Source: Austropuccinia psidii (taxonomy: Eukaryota > Basidiomycota > Pucciniomycetes > Pucciniales > Sphaerophragmiaceae). From it: a stretch of DNA of 64,000 nt. The position numbers and the translations under genes were made by a program. Where the stretch lies: NCBI GenBank assembly GCA_023105745.1, contig JALGQZ010000005.1, forward strand, positions 1,240,001-1,304,000. Direction: 5' to 3'. The notes under the pieces were generated by a model. That model was not told the DNA's origin and ran no database searches. It worked only from the letters and a program-made list of their open reading frames with translations. Shown here piece by piece: positions 1 to 13,118 of the stretch. Every line of letters starts with the position of its first letter. Within the stretch, counting starts at the first letter, position 1.

Positions 1-1
1 G

Positions 2-700
2 TGGAAAGAACAAATTATTTCCAAATGGGATAATGATTCCTTGAGATTTAGAATGTAAAATTCTTTTGAAGAAGGCATTTTTAATATTGAGAGGGACAGG
101 CCCATGTCTTGGTTTCTTAAACAGAAGGACAGATTAATTGACCTTCATCGTGATATGTCTAAAACAATGGTACATAAAAGGATATTAAGAAAGTGTGGTG
201 GTGACCTTGAGCATGCTATAAGAAGCAGATGTATTGAGCCTTGCTCTACAGAAGATTATATCAATGCTATGAAGGACATCACTACTAGAACCAAAATTGG
301 AAGAAATTGATCCAAATCCCCAGTAGACAATAAGACTAATGGGAAACCAATTTCAAACCCAAATAAGCCACAAGACAGACTTCCTTTGAAATGTCACAAA
401 TGTGGAAGTACATCTCATTTAGCTAGCACTTGTCCAAAAAAGACAATAATCAATGAGATAAATATTGAAAAAGTGGAAGACACAAAAGAACCAACTGATG
501 TATCTTTGCATGAAAGTGATTCTGAGCCTTCAGAAGAAGAAGAAGTACCAAAGGAGCTTAGTATAGAAAACATTAATGTTTCTTTTGAAGTCACTGAGGT
601 ACACACTCATTTACCACAGTATAGTGATGAATGTATGGATCTCATCCATGTGCAAGATGCTAAAATGCCGAAACCAAACCTGCTAGAGGTAAAGGTTATA
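2..700 (+). pseudogene. gag: Element A gag, C-terminal part (broken)
   Basis: This is the capsid C-terminal region and nucleocapsid of a gypsy Gag. The frame reads from base 2, has a stop at 56-58, resumes with the conserved capsid stretch (CGGDLEHAIRSRC, near 206-244) and stops again at 308. A canonical zinc knuckle CX2CX4HX4C follows at about 392-433 (KCHKCGSTSHLASTC), which would bind genomic RNA. An acidic linker (glutamate-rich, about 500-550) leads toward the protease. A frameshift near 675-690 separates this frame from the protease frame. The homologous part of the F2 gag has the same order, which supports the assignment. Confidence 0.8.
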
Positions 701-3700
701 CAGCTGGTTCATCTTGTATCACTAATATTGTGATAAACAACACAGAAGCCAAGATACACCTTGACTCAGGTGCTTTTTGAACTTGTGTTGGAAATGATTA
801 TCTTGACAAAGTTTATACCAATTGGGAAGACAAATTAATGCCAATTGAAGGTATAAAATTCAGAAGTGCTAGCAAAAATATGCATCCCTTGGGTATATTT
901 GAAGCAGCAATCATATTTCCTCATCCTGCAGGAAGTATAAGATTGAAAGTTGAAATTGTTTTTATGAATAATTGTACTTCACAACACTTTATACTTGGGA
1001 ATGATTATCTCAATATTTATGGTATTGATATTAATAATCATAAACACAGGTATTTCACTATAGCGGAAAATAAAAGACAAAAATTTGCTTTTCCTCTAGA
1101 AAAAAGAGAAATTACTGTCATTAAACAAGTAAAAAATGTTAATAAGGAAAAATTTGTGTCAAGTTAATTAATTGAAGCAAAAATTAGTCCTGAATTAACA
1201 CTGGAAATGAAGGAAGAGGTTATTGAAATTTTATTTCAATACAGGGAAGCCTTTGCTTCAGATAATGAGCCACTTGGGGCTATAAAAGGCCATGAGGTGG
1301 GAATTATTTTTAATGTGAAAAGGCCTTATCTGCCCCTATTAAGAAGATAAGCTTACCCAGCTAGCCCTAGGTCTATAGAAGCATTAGAAAATCATATTAA
1401 TGAACTAATGAAACTGGGAGTTCTTACAAAAGCTGGACACAATGAGGAGGTAGAATTCACAACTCCAGTAATCATTACTTGGCATAATGATAAGTCAAAG
1501 ATGGCTGGTGATTTTTGAGCACTGAACACATATACTATTCCAGACAGGTATCCAATCCCTAGAATTCATTAGACTTTGACTCAATTATCCAAAGCAAGAT
1601 TCATTACTTCCATGGATGCTCTAAGAGGCTTTCACCAGGATGTTTTGACACATCATGATAGGAAATTATTGAGAATAATTTCTCATTGTGGGATTTATGA
1701 GTATTTGAGAATGCCTTTTGGTATTAAAAATGCACCCTCTCATTATCAGAGAATGATGAGTACCATCTTCCCACATGAATTGTCAGAAGGATGGTTAATG
1801 ATTTATATTGATGACATTATCATTTGTTCGGAAACCTGGCAATTACATTTAGATAGACTTTCATTAGTACTTAAGAAAGTTCTACAAGTGAACATGAAAA
1901 TATATCTTAAAAAATGTAATTTTGGGTTTCATGAGTTAAATGCTCTAGGACATGTAGTCTCAGGACTGAGCCTTGGCATTGAAAAAAACAAAGTGGCTGC
2001 ACTTTTACTGAAGCAAATTCCCCAGAAAAAAAAAGAAATGATGTCTTTTTTAGGGTTTGCCAGTTATTACAGGCAACACCTTAAAGATTTTGCTATCCAT
2101 GCCAGATCATTATACAGAATTTGTGATCAACAAACTGTTTTTGAAATGACACAGGAAAGGATTCAAGCATATGAGCAAATCAAGTATGCCTTGACCAATG
2201 CACCATTATTAATGATGCCAGACTGGAAGCTTCCTTTCAAGCTGTATATTGATGCATGTGGGGAACGTTTAGGAGCTGCTCTTCATCAGGTTCAAATTGT
2301 CAATGACAAACCTTATGAAGGTCCAATTTGTTTTATTTCTAGACAAATTAAACCTACTGAGGGCAGATATGGAGCTAGCCAAATGGAGTGCCTTTGCCTT
2401 GTTTGGGCTTTGGAAAAACTTCATTACTATCTTGATGGTAGTGTGTTTGAAGTAATTACTTATTTTAATGCAGTAAAATCACTTCTTAACATGAAAACTC
2501 CAAACAGACACATCTTAAGATGGCAGATTGCTATACAGGAGTATGGAGGCAATATGACCATAGTACATAGAGCTGGAAATATTCATAAGAATTCTGATGG
2601 CTTAAGTATATGGGCAATACCAAATACACCTGATACCCTGCCTATGTTCCTACAAGTGCAGAACCTCAAATTCCAATTTAAGGAATTAATATAACGGATG
2701 TTGGAACAGAATTCTTTGAAGAAGTTAGAGAAAGCTATAAGCAAGATAAGAATTGTCATATTCTGACTTCTCTACTTGACAAAGATTGCAAAGATGTAGC
2801 CTTGGCTAATTCTCTGGATGATATTTGGAAAACATCTTATGATAATGGGAGATTCCATTTGTTTAATTTTATACTATATCATAGATCTAAACACACATGT
2901 GTCATGGTCCTATGCAGTAGAATGTTAATTAACACCATACTACTGGAATGCCATGATAACATATATTATGGACATCTGTCTGAAGACAGAACTATGGAAA
3001 GAATTAAGACATGTGCCTGGTGGCCAGGTTGGAGAAGAGATGTCATTGAGTACTGTCACAGTTGTGATAGATGCCAGAAAGCCAATAAAGCTACTGGTAA
3101 AAGATTTGGTTTAATGATCCATATTCGAGAACCAAGTACCCCATGGGAAGTGGTTCACATGGATTGGGTAACTCCCTTACAACCTGGAGGTGATAAAGGT
3201 TACAATGCATGTCTTGTTATTGTGGACAGATATAGCAAAAAACCAATCTTTTTACCATGTCACAAAGATGACACAGCTATGGATACAGCTCTTTTGATCT
3301 GGAATAGAGTAATATCCCATACTGGTCTCTTTAAAAACATTATTAGTGACAGAGACCCAAAATTTACATCAGCCTTATGGACTAATTTACATAAGCATTT
3401 GGGTAAAAGACTATCATTCTCAACAGCCTACCATCCGCAAACAGATGGACTGGCAGAAAGAATGATTCAAGCCCTTGAGGACATGATCAGAAGATTTTGT
3501 GCTTATGGCCTGGAGCTTAAAGATTGTGATGGCTTTACCCATGATTGGTGTACTCTTATACCAGCATTGGAATTAGCCTACAAAACCTCCATCCATGCTT
3601 CAACAGGAAAAACTCCTGCAATGTTGGAAAAAGGCTGGAACCCCAAACTTCCAATTGATACTTTGAAAAAAGATCTGATTGATATTCATCCAACTTCCTC

Positions 3701-4257
3701 AAGCTTTAAGTTATTGCTTGATAAAGTAAGACATCATGCAAATCAAAGAATGAATGATGCCTTTGGATATTCTAAAAATAAATGGGATAAAGGTCATAAG
3801 ACCCCAGAATTCAAAGTAGGGGACTTCATATTACTTTCAACCTTGAACTTTCATAATATTAAAGGCCCAAAGAAATTAAAAGATTCCTTTGCAGGACCAT
3901 TTATTATCAAAGCCCTTCATGGGACAAATGAAGTACATGTAGAACTGTCAGGAGAACTGGAAAACAAACATCCAACTTTCCCTGTCAGTCTAGTAAAGCA
4001 TTACACTTCAAGTGATAAGGAATTATTTCCTTTGAGAAAAGGAACACCCTTAGAAGTACTACCACTAGATGAAGGTGAGGAGAAAAAGGTACTAAAATTC
4101 TTGAAATAAAGAAGACTTAGGGGAAAAAATGAAAGAGAATACTTAGTCAGGTATAAAAATCCACAACATGAAGATGAATGGATTGTAGAAAGAAAAATAC
4201 CTGATTCCCAAAAGTTTCTCAGAATATTCAGACATGAGAGAAGACCAATTGCTCAAT
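690..4257 (+). pseudogene. pol: Element A pol: protease, RT, RNase H, integrase, chromodomain
   Basis: Domains in order: aspartic protease with the DSGA motif near 763-775, immediately hit by a TGA at 778; reverse transcriptase from about 1190 with YIDDII intact near 1804-1821; RNase H (about 2160-2640); a linker; integrase with an HHCC zinc region (about 2940-3090) and DDE core (about 3160-3480); and a chromodomain-like tail (about 4080-4257). Stops at 1166, 1348, 1516, 1570 and 4107 and a frameshift near 2690 break it, but long open stretches survive at 1576-2694 and 2802-4109. It is intact enough to align with E, which lets each domain be placed. It cannot make a full polyprotein. Confidence 0.85.
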
Positions 4258-4384
4258 GAAAAGTTTGAATTGTGTGTTTTACATACTTAGAAAAGTATAG
4301 GTAGAGAGGTTGGACAGTGGATTATACCCCCCCCAAATAACTTGGGGGTATACTACAAAGGAAAAATTGTGGTACAATTTTTTT

Positions 4385-4396
4385 GGTGGTAGGGAA
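4385..4396 (+). other. Polypurine tract of element A
   Basis: GGTGGTAGGGAA sits directly before the TGTGAGCC start of the LTR and follows a T-run, the usual plus-strand primer arrangement. The same tract with the same offset precedes the LTRs of H (52137-52148) and E (61234-61245, minus strand). Confidence 0.8.
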
Positions 4397-6566
4397 TGTG
4401 AGCCTGTGAGGTATGTATAACATACCCATAAGGCCACAAATAACTTTATACACAGTTAAAATTATCTTCAGCAGACTTTTTAATTGAATTTAAAATAAAA
4501 AATAACAAAAAATAAGTATAACTTTTTTTTGGATAAGCAAAGTTATAAATATTATGTCATTTTTGGATTCTACACCAAAAATAACCTAGGGTACATCCAT
4601 AAGGTGTTATACCCAAAAATACTGATTTCTTATTTTATTAGAAGATCTAAGAATCTCACAGTATTGATGTAGCTTTTTAACTTTTTTTCCAAAAATTGTT
4701 AAATTTAAGCTTTAATAAGCTTAAATTTAAAGTTGCATAAGGTTTATGCAAACCTACCAAAATTTTAGTTAAAATTGAGGTGTGGTGTATATTTGATGAA
4801 TTGGCTAAGGATTTGCCATACAGAATGTAAATCCTGCCTGAGCTCAATTTGAAAGTTTTTAAGGCCATAGTATGGCTTTAAATAAATAAAAGGGCAAACT
4901 CCATGCAAAAAGGTGGGACAAAGGAAAAAGACCAAATAGAGCTGGGGTACCCAATTTTTTGGATCTGCAAGCATTCAATTCAGGTTTTCCACCTGTATTG
5001 GAGGATTTTCAACCTTATTTAAACTTTAAGATTAGACTTTGATCCAACATTAAAGTTTAAACTGGTTTTATCCCAGATTAGACAGGAATTTCAAGCTGCC
5101 AGAGTGTAAATCCCAATATGCAGGCTTGAATTCAAGGTTTTGAGAACTGTCAAAGCTTCCTTAAGCTTAAAAAGCTCAAATAAGCTTAAAACTTTAAGGT
5201 TACAAGCATTAAAACCTTATCAAAACTGAAGGTTTGGTGTGTATTGCTATTTTACGTGGAAAAATAGCAATGATTTCAAAAATTCATTAAAACTCCAATT
5301 TTTAATGGATTTGCTTGAAAATTTCACACAGCTTACAATTTAATATTATCTAAATATAAATTAAATTTTAAGTATCTCTTATAAAGAAATTTCCTGGGTA
5401 ATTAGGCTGGAAATTTACCCTTTTAATTAAAGCTCAAAGAAATTTATAATTTCTTTAAAAATTAATTAAAAATTGAGTTTAAGGGATTTCTGCTTGAAAC
5501 TCTATTTTTAAGTTGTTCATGTGATGAACCTTAATATAAATAAGTTTATTTATATTAAAAACTTAAGATAATTAGTTTAAATGAGGATTAAAGTTACATG
5601 GAGTTAAGAATAACCCTGTTAACTTTAAATTGGAGTTAAAATTAAGTTACCTTAAGTTAAGAACTTTATTTTTAAGCATGGTTTTTCAGTTTTGACCTGA
5701 GAACGCCCTCCATATCCATTATGAATCATGAGAGCTGCTCTGAAGACATAAAAACAGTCTTTTCATCACTGTTTTTGTCCATCATTCATCATTAATCCAA
5801 TCATAGTAGAAATTTAAACAGGTAAAGTTTTATTAAATATAAAATCTTATTATTAAAGTAATTCTTAAGTTATTTTCTTCTTTATTAATTGAAATTAAAG
5901 AATTGAAATCATAGAATTTAGATTATTGTTGTAATCACCAATAATATATTTTATTATATAAAATTAATCATCTTAAATATCTTTTAAAATCCACAAATTC
6001 CTCTTAAAAACTCTTTAATCATAATTATTCTTATCAAAAGTTGTTTTATCTTTAAAATTATTTATTTTTGGTGTGTTTTTAACTTATAATTACTATTTAA
6101 TATCATAACTGTTGTTGTTTGACTTGTTGTATTAAATGAATATTATAAGTAAGTTTTCTCTAGCATTCTATATCTTTTTTATCTAGTATTAGTTTTTTTA
6201 TATAGAATTTTTATTCTATAAGAATTATTTCTGCATAGTGTGTGTTTAATTCTTTTATAAATAATATTTGTATTATTTATAAGTGGTTAATATTCATATT
6301 TTCCACGTGTAATTGTCTCATTAAGAGCTTTACACTTCTTATTGTTGTAACTGTCAGTGACTATAACAATAATAGAATAATTATTTTTTTATTATTATTA
6401 TATTTCTATAATAATAATTAAATTTATTTTTGATATAATTATTTTTAATAATTATATTTAAATTTGTGGTTATAATATTTTGTTATATTATATATTTCTA
6501 CTGAGGACAGTCATAGTACTCTCGATTTTGCTACTATCATAAAGAGTTTCATAGACAAACCTTACA
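4397..6566 (+). repeat. 3' LTR of element A (2170 bp)
   Basis: It begins TGTGAGCC right after the polypurine tract and ends ACCTTACA, giving TG...CA termini. It is AT-rich, has many TTAAGCTTAAA-like stretches (about 4700-5250), and no credible coding. Its first 45 bp resemble the starts of the F2, S, H and E LTRs, including an inverted GGTAT...ATACC pair. No TATAAATAG box like that of B, H and E was found. Confidence 0.85.
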
Positions 6567-8487
6567 TACACAGTGTAAAAAGACAAGGACTGGGAAATTT
6601 TGCCTCAAATACACCAAGGAGTGATGAACTCCTGGCACATTGTCAAAAATTTCCTCAAAGAGGAGGAGATAGTGGTATACTCCAATGGATGGAATCCACT
6701 GTAATCCAAGAGTCAAATCAAAAAAATCAAGGAGTCCCACTCCAAAAAGAAGGAGGAAAGCAAGGAAGAAGTCCCAGTAGCTTCTATCAGCAAGCCTCAA
6801 GCCAACCAACCTCCCCAAGAGGGGAAGAAGCGCAAGAAAGAGAATTTAAGGAAGCCATATTCCCCAATCTACAGGATTCCAAAAATCCAAAAAGATGCCA
6901 TGGACAATGTCTTCAACATGGCCAGAACTTTCATGGAATTCAAAGACAAAGAGGAGCAAAGAATGAGAAAACCCATTTCCCAAAGAAATAAACTTATCTC
7001 CTGATGTTGTAAATACTTCAACAGAGCTTAAAGACAGTATTTTACCTCTTAAAGACATTAAAAATAGTTTATTATCTTTACAAGAAATAAGTAATAGCTT
7101 ATAATCTTTGACAAAAATTGTTGTACCAAATAAAAAGGAAATTGATAAAGTTAAATTTCTGGTTGAAAATAATAAACCAAACGTTTTAATTGACAATACT
7201 CAAAAATTGATTAAAGGACAGCAGAAATTGTATAAATACATAAAAGATATCAAAGATAAAACTTTGACAATCAATTATGACATGATTATTGACAATCTTA
7301 CAGAAAAACTGAACAAATTAAGTATTTCTGTAGAAAAATTTTAAGAAAAGACTTCATCACACCAGAAATTACTTTTAGACCATGTGGAAAAAAGTGATGA
7401 AGCAAGAATGCATCTGAAAGATGACATTCAAAGTGAAATAAGGCTTATCACTGAAAAAATGGATAAAATTAATGAGGCTAGCTCAAATATGCCAAAGTTA
7501 TCAACTCCATTTTCCCACATAAGAAGCCCTTTTAAACCAAAAGAGGAATTAAGAAATCCATTCATAACATACTTAATTCACCAAGAAAATAACCAAGTCT
7601 CAATAAAGGAAGCACCTCAATTAAAAGAATGGCCAACATTCACAGGGGAAGGTGAATATGACCATATGTCATTTATTAAAACAATTGACATGTTACAAGA
7701 AGATTATGCCATACCAGATGAATTAATCACTGCAAGATTACACTCACTGTTTGAGAAATCTGCACAAAGATGGTATTATGGCATAAGACAGACAAATGGC
7801 AAAAATACCTGGTCTTGGCTGAAACAAGAATAAATCACCAAGTGGGAAAATGATTCCTGGAGGTACAAGATAGAAAATTCATTCGAAAATTCCTTCTTTG
7901 ACCGAGACAAAGACAAACCTTTAACTTGCTTCTTACAACAAGTTGAAATACTAAATGCACTGTACCCACAAATGTCACAAAAAATGGTGTATATTAAAAT
8001 GCTTAAGGAATGTGGAGGAGAGCTAGAGCATGCCCTAAGAAGCAGGTGTATAGAACCATGCTCCACAGAAGAGTATATCAATGCACTAGAAGACATAGTT
8101 ACAAGGACAAAAATTGGCAGAACTTAGAAAGAATTGGACATCAAAATTCCAAATAAGCCATTTATCAAAAAAGATAAATCAAAAAAAGCTTTTAAGCCCA
8201 ATACATCCAACAATAATGAGCAAAGAAAATTCCATAAATGTGGAGGTATTGGAAACTTAGCCAATAACTGCCTCAAGAAGGCAAAAATCAATGAAATTGT
8301 GGAAACAGAAAAGCAAAATGACAAAGAAGAGGAATCTGACTCTGAAAAAGAGACAGATGAGTCAGAAACTTCTGAAAGTGATGAAATCAATATAATTAAT
8401 GCACAAATTAATAATATTAATATAATTTATGAAGTACTAGATGTTAAGTCAGACCTGCCACAAGTAGAACATCCGACACAAACCTGA
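6567..8487 (+). pseudogene. gag: Element B gag (5'-truncated, broken)
   Basis: The first 430 bases encode, in the frame reading from about 6570, a basic Gag N-terminal domain containing NGWNP and ending near IPKIQKDAMDNVF. This matches the N-terminal F2 Gag frame closely. A coiled-coil-like stretch follows (7024-7344), then capsid (7384-7831; the KEWPTFTGEGEYDHM region is typical of this family), a stop at 7831, and the nucleocapsid region (8134-8487). The zinc knuckle has lost its first cysteine (phenylalanine) and its histidine (asparagine), so RNA binding would be impaired. Several frameshifts and stops are present. Confidence 0.78.
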
Positions 8488-10728
8488 AAAATGTGCAAGA
8501 TGTCAAACTGTATAGAACCAAACCTGCAAAAGGAATGGGATATACAGCTGGAAAATCAAGTATAAGTATTGTCATGGTTAATAACCAAGAGGCAAAAGTG
8601 AACTTAGATACAGGAGCATATTGCACCTGTGTGGGTAAAGGTCATTTGAAAACAATTGTTCCAGATTGGAAAGAAACACTTATACCAATAAAAGGTGTCA
8701 AATTTAGTAGTGCAAGTGAGAGCATGAAGCCCCTTGGAACAATTGACTTAACACTCATTTTTCCTCATCCTTCACAATGTGTCAGAATTAAAGTAGAGTT
8801 TGTGGTAATGGACAACTGTACTAGTAATCATTTCATACTTGGAAATGACTACTTGTCAACTTATGGGATAGATATCTCTAACCCAAAGGATAGATATTTT
8901 ACCATAGGTGACAATAAAAGAAAAAAATTTGGCTTTCTTAAAAATAAAAGACAAATAAAAGTTGTCAACAATGAAGAAAAAAGCCCAGAAATGGATATTT
9001 TAACTGAACAGCTGAAAGAGGCAGAATTTAATCATGAATTAACAGTAAAAATGAAAGAAAATTTGAATTACCTCTTATTTAAATATAAAAATGTCTTTGA
9101 AACTGACAAAAAACCACTAGGTGCCATAATTGGACATGAGGTAGACATAATTCTTAATGTAGAAAAACCTTATCCACCTCTATGAAGAAGACCAGCTTAT
9201 CCAGCCAGCCCAAGAGCTAGAGAAGCTTTAGAGGTACACATTAAAGAACTAATGGACCTTGGAGTACTAAGGAAAGTAGGACATAATGAACAGGTAAATG
9301 TAACTACACCTGTCATTATAACCTGGCATAATGGAAAATCAAGGATGGTAGGAGACTTCAGAGCCCTGAACACCTATACTATCCCTGACAGATATCAAAA
9401 ACCCAGAATCCATGAGACATTAACACAATTATCTCAAGCTAAATTCATAAAAGCCATGGATGCTCTAAAGGGTTTTCACCAAAATGTCTTAACAGTCAGT
9501 GCCAAGTAACTACTAAGGATAATACTACACTGTGGAATCTTTGAATATCTCAGGATGCCATTTGCTATAAAAAATGCACCATCCCACTACCAGTGGATGA
9601 TGAATACCATATTTCCTGAAGAATTATCAGAAGGATGGGTGATTATTTATATTGATAATATCATAGTTTGCTCAGAGACTTGGGACATTTACCTACCTAG
9701 AATAGAAAGATTCTTGGAAAAAATAGTCCAAGTAAACATGAAAATCTCTCTCAAAAAGTGTCATTTTGCAGACAGTGAACTGAAAGCACTAGGACATGTT
9801 GTATCTGGACTAAGTTTGGGCATAGACAAAAACAAAGTAGCAGCAGTACTATTGAAACCAATTCCACAAACAAAGAAAGAAATGCAATCATTTCTAGGAT
9901 TTGCTGGTTATTAAAGAAAACATATAAAAGATTTTGCAAGAATTGCTAAGTCATTGTATAAGCTCTGTGACCAACAAACAGTCTATGAAGTGACTGAAGA
10001 AAGAGTCAAATCATATGAAGAATTGAAGAATTCTTTAACAAATTCCCCATTTCTTCTAATGTCAGATTGGAAACTACCCCTTAAATTATACATTGATGCT
10101 TGTGGAGAAGGACTAGTTGCTGCCCTACACCAGACACAAATCATCAATGATAAACCAGTGGAAGGACCAATTTGTTTTATTTCAAGACAGATAAAGCCAA
10201 CAGAGGCAAGATATGGTGCAAGCCAAATGGGATGCCTCTGACTAGTATGGGCTTGAGAAAAATTACACTATCACTTGGATGGAACAGTATTTGATGTGAT
10301 TGAAGACTTTAATGCTGTAAAATCTCTATTAAATATGAAAACTCCAAATAGAAGTATGCTGAGATGGCAAATTGCTATCCATGAATATAGAGGAAATATT
10401 ACTATTGTTCATAAATATGGTAATATTCCAAAAAATTGAGATGGTCTTGGCAGATGGGCTCTTACAAATACTCCTGAAAATCCAGCATGGGTACCGCAGG
10501 AGGAACACCATATAGAAGGGATATGTGTCACAGACATTGTAACAGCATTCTTTAACCAAGCTAAAGAAATCTATAAGATAGATAAGAATTTCCATATCTT
10601 AAGCCAACTTCTAATGAGAGATTGTAAAAACCCATCACTTTCATCAAAATTAAATGAAATATGGAAAAAGGCATAGGATGAAGGAAGATTCCACCTCTTT
10701 TATGGAATCCTCTATCATAGAACAAAAC
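8488..10728 (+). pseudogene. pol: Element B pol, 5' part: protease, RT, RNase H
   Basis: The protease has DTGA (about 8608-8622). RT begins near 9190 after a stop at 9183. The RT active site reads YIDN instead of YIDD (about 9648-9660), so the catalytic aspartate pair is broken. Stops lie at 9507, 9912, 10239 and further on. RNase H runs to about 10440 and the start of the integrase linker to 10728, where the F2-family solo LTR is inserted. The continuation is at 19695. Confidence 0.82.
10724..10728. other. Target-site duplication AAAAC (left copy)
   Basis: AAAAC directly precedes the TGTGAGCC LTR start at 10729, and its partner at 19695-19699 directly follows the LTR end ACCTTACA. Removing the insert and one copy restores the integrase reading seen in E (the THTCVM region). 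Confidence 0.9.
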
Positions 10729-11261
10729 TGTGAGCCTTAGAGGTAATTTCATATACCCAAAGACCACAAATACAAAAATAACATATTAATATAAATAAAA
10801 TAAATTTATTTATATTATTAAAATAAAAATCAAAATGTAAATATAAAATTATATTAAAAAGAAAAAAATTAATTACAATTTAAGAATAAAAATACATTGA
10901 ATTTTGTAAGTATAAAATTACATTTATACTTGAAAAAATTAAGTAAAAATGAAATTTTAACAAAATTGTGAAAAAATAAATAAATTTGGAAAAAATTTAA
11001 ATAAAAATTATTATAACTTTTTATTCAATAAATAAACAAATAGAAATTATTTCACCATTGGATTCCTCATAAAAAATCAGGTGGGGTCACCTCTGAGTGA
11101 AATTGTTGTAACTCAACTCTAAATAAGCTTAAATTAAGTTTTTAGTATTTTCAATACAAAAGTTGAAAATCCTCAAAACCTTAATTGAATTCGCACCACA
11201 TGTGGTGTTAACCATCAATCTTTGTGTTGAAATTGAGGTGTTGTGTTTAGTTTAGAAGTTA

Positions 11262-13095
11262 TGTAAGGTGTGGATATGAAACTTTGATTAAAAATCAAGT
11301 ACTTTTCCTGTCCTCAAAATTTGTATAAGGTAAAAATCAATTAAAAATAGTATGAAATATTATTTTTAAGAGAAAACACGCCAATTTTATTGTTTATAAC
11401 TTTATTAGTATAAAACAATAATATTATAAAAATTTATTGTTTTACCAACAATAAAAATTTATCCAAAAAATACTCTACAAGAGATATTTTAAGGCTACAA
11501 AAGAAATTTCTTCAAGAGCAATTTCAATTGGAATTAATTGAGCAAAGAACTGCAAGCAATTAATTAAAGAACAAAGTCTTTAAAAAGAATATTAAAGAGA
11601 AAACACGCCCAAAAGTGACCAGAGTGAATTTGGAAACAAAGTGACAAAGTTAACAGTGATGAAAGATGCTTTAATTCACTTTTGGGGTGGTTCAGGGGTA
11701 AAAATGATTATAAGAGTTACAAACAATGATTATAATGATTTTTTCACGTGGTTAAAAGGATTAAAATGATTTAAAAGTGGTGGTTGGAATCTTTGATTGA
11801 TTGGTTTAACAGTTTTAAACTAATTAATAAAAGGAAAAGATTCTAACATGAAGAGAAAAGTGGGGCAAAGAAGACATTCTTTTATAGCCATCAATTCTCT
11901 TACTCCAAAAGTAAAATTTACTCCTGTCAGTCGTGAAAAACAGTCTGACAACAGAAAAGCCAATTATGGCATCATTGAACCCTGGTTTAGACCAAAAAGG
12001 GCTGGTTTTAAGCCATTTTTAGCCATTTTAGACCCTTAAATCAGCCATTACTATAGCAATACCAGGCCTAGAGCCTTCAAAACACGTCAGAATGTGTGTC
12101 AGAGGCGTAGAAACCAGTTAAAACTGTTTTTATTATGATTGTTTTATCTTAAGGGTAGTTTTACCTTCTTGGCAACAGCTAAAACTACCCCAGTTGGTAT
12201 CAAAACCTCATCATCAATTGAGTCCACAGACCCTGTAACTCAATTCCAGGCCAAAAGTGATGAACTTTTGCGTGAATTTTGACATCCCACGCCTGTCAGC
12301 AAGGATTTTGGGGGTCTAGCTCCCCCTTAGAGCTGGAGTTCCTTTTCCCCCCCAAATTTAATCTTTCCAATTTGTTTTTTCCTTTAATTCCTCATCATGT
12401 ATTATACTTATAATTTACATATGTAATTCAATTCAATTGTACAGTACAATACAGTAATAATTGACACCTCATATGTAAATCAAAGTTCACTTATGTAATA
12501 CACGCGCACATTTTGACATTTCAATTGAATTCAATTGAAAATACTTCAATTCCTCATAACTTCTAAACTAAACACAACACCTCAATTTTAACACAAAAAT
12601 TGATGGTTAACACCACATGTGGTGTGAATTAAATTAAGGTTTTGAGGATTTTCAACTTTTGTATTGAAAATACTAAAAACTTAATTTAAGCTTATTTAGA
12701 GTTGAGTTACAAGAATTTCACTCAGAGGTGACCCCACCTGATTTTTTATGAGGAATCCAATGGTGAAATAATTTTTATATGTTTATTTATTGGATAAAAA
12801 GTTATAATAATTTTTATTTAACTTTTTTCCAAATTTATTTATTTTTTACAGTTTTGTTAAAAATTCATTTTTACTTATTTTTTTTAAGTATAAATGTAAT
12901 TTTATAATTACAAAATTTAATGTAATTTTAATTTTAAATTTTAATTAAAATTTTTTTTATTTTGAATATAATTTTATATTTATATTTTAATTCTTTTATT
13001 TTAATAATATAAAGAAATTTATTTTATTTATATTTATATATTAATTTTTGTATTTGTGGTCTTTTGGGTACATGAAATTACCTCTAAGGCTCACA
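11262..13095 (-). repeat. 3' LTR of F2 (1834 bp)
   Basis: Read on the minus strand it starts TGTGAGCC at 13095 and ends ACCTTACA at 11262. It contains a TATA-like box (11879-11887 on the plus strand, reading CTATAAAAG on the minus strand) and the 16-bp palindrome ACACCACATGTGGTGT at 12610-12625. The 63-codon ORF inside it has an identical copy in the other LTR and no family resemblance, so it is not annotated as a gene. Confidence 0.9.
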
Positions 13096-13108
13096 TTCCC
13101 TCCCCCTA
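13096..13108 (-). other. Polypurine tract of F2
   Basis: The minus strand reads TAGGGGGAGGGAA immediately before the 3' LTR, preceded by a T-run. This is the expected plus-strand primer. Confidence 0.8.
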
Positions 13109-13118
13109 AAAAAGAATA

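Larger units (their letters stand above)
1..6566 (+). mobile_element. Element A: Ty3/gypsy retrotransposon, 3' two-thirds
   Basis: The window opens inside gag and runs through protease, reverse transcriptase, RNase H, integrase and chromodomain to a polypurine tract and a complete 3' LTR. The left LTR and gag start lie outside the window. After the LTR end at 6566 the sequence continues directly in the middle of another gag gene (element B) with no primer-binding site, so A is best read as an insertion into B. The right target-duplication copy would be TACAC at 6567-6571; the left copy is not visible. Frameshifts and about seven stops make A inactive. It is the same broad lineage as B, E and H. 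Confidence 0.85.

Noticed and set aside
11848..12039. 63-codon ORF identical in both F2 LTRs (also 17120-17311)
   Set aside because: Identical because the LTRs are almost identical; it is antisense to the element and has no homologue in the other families.
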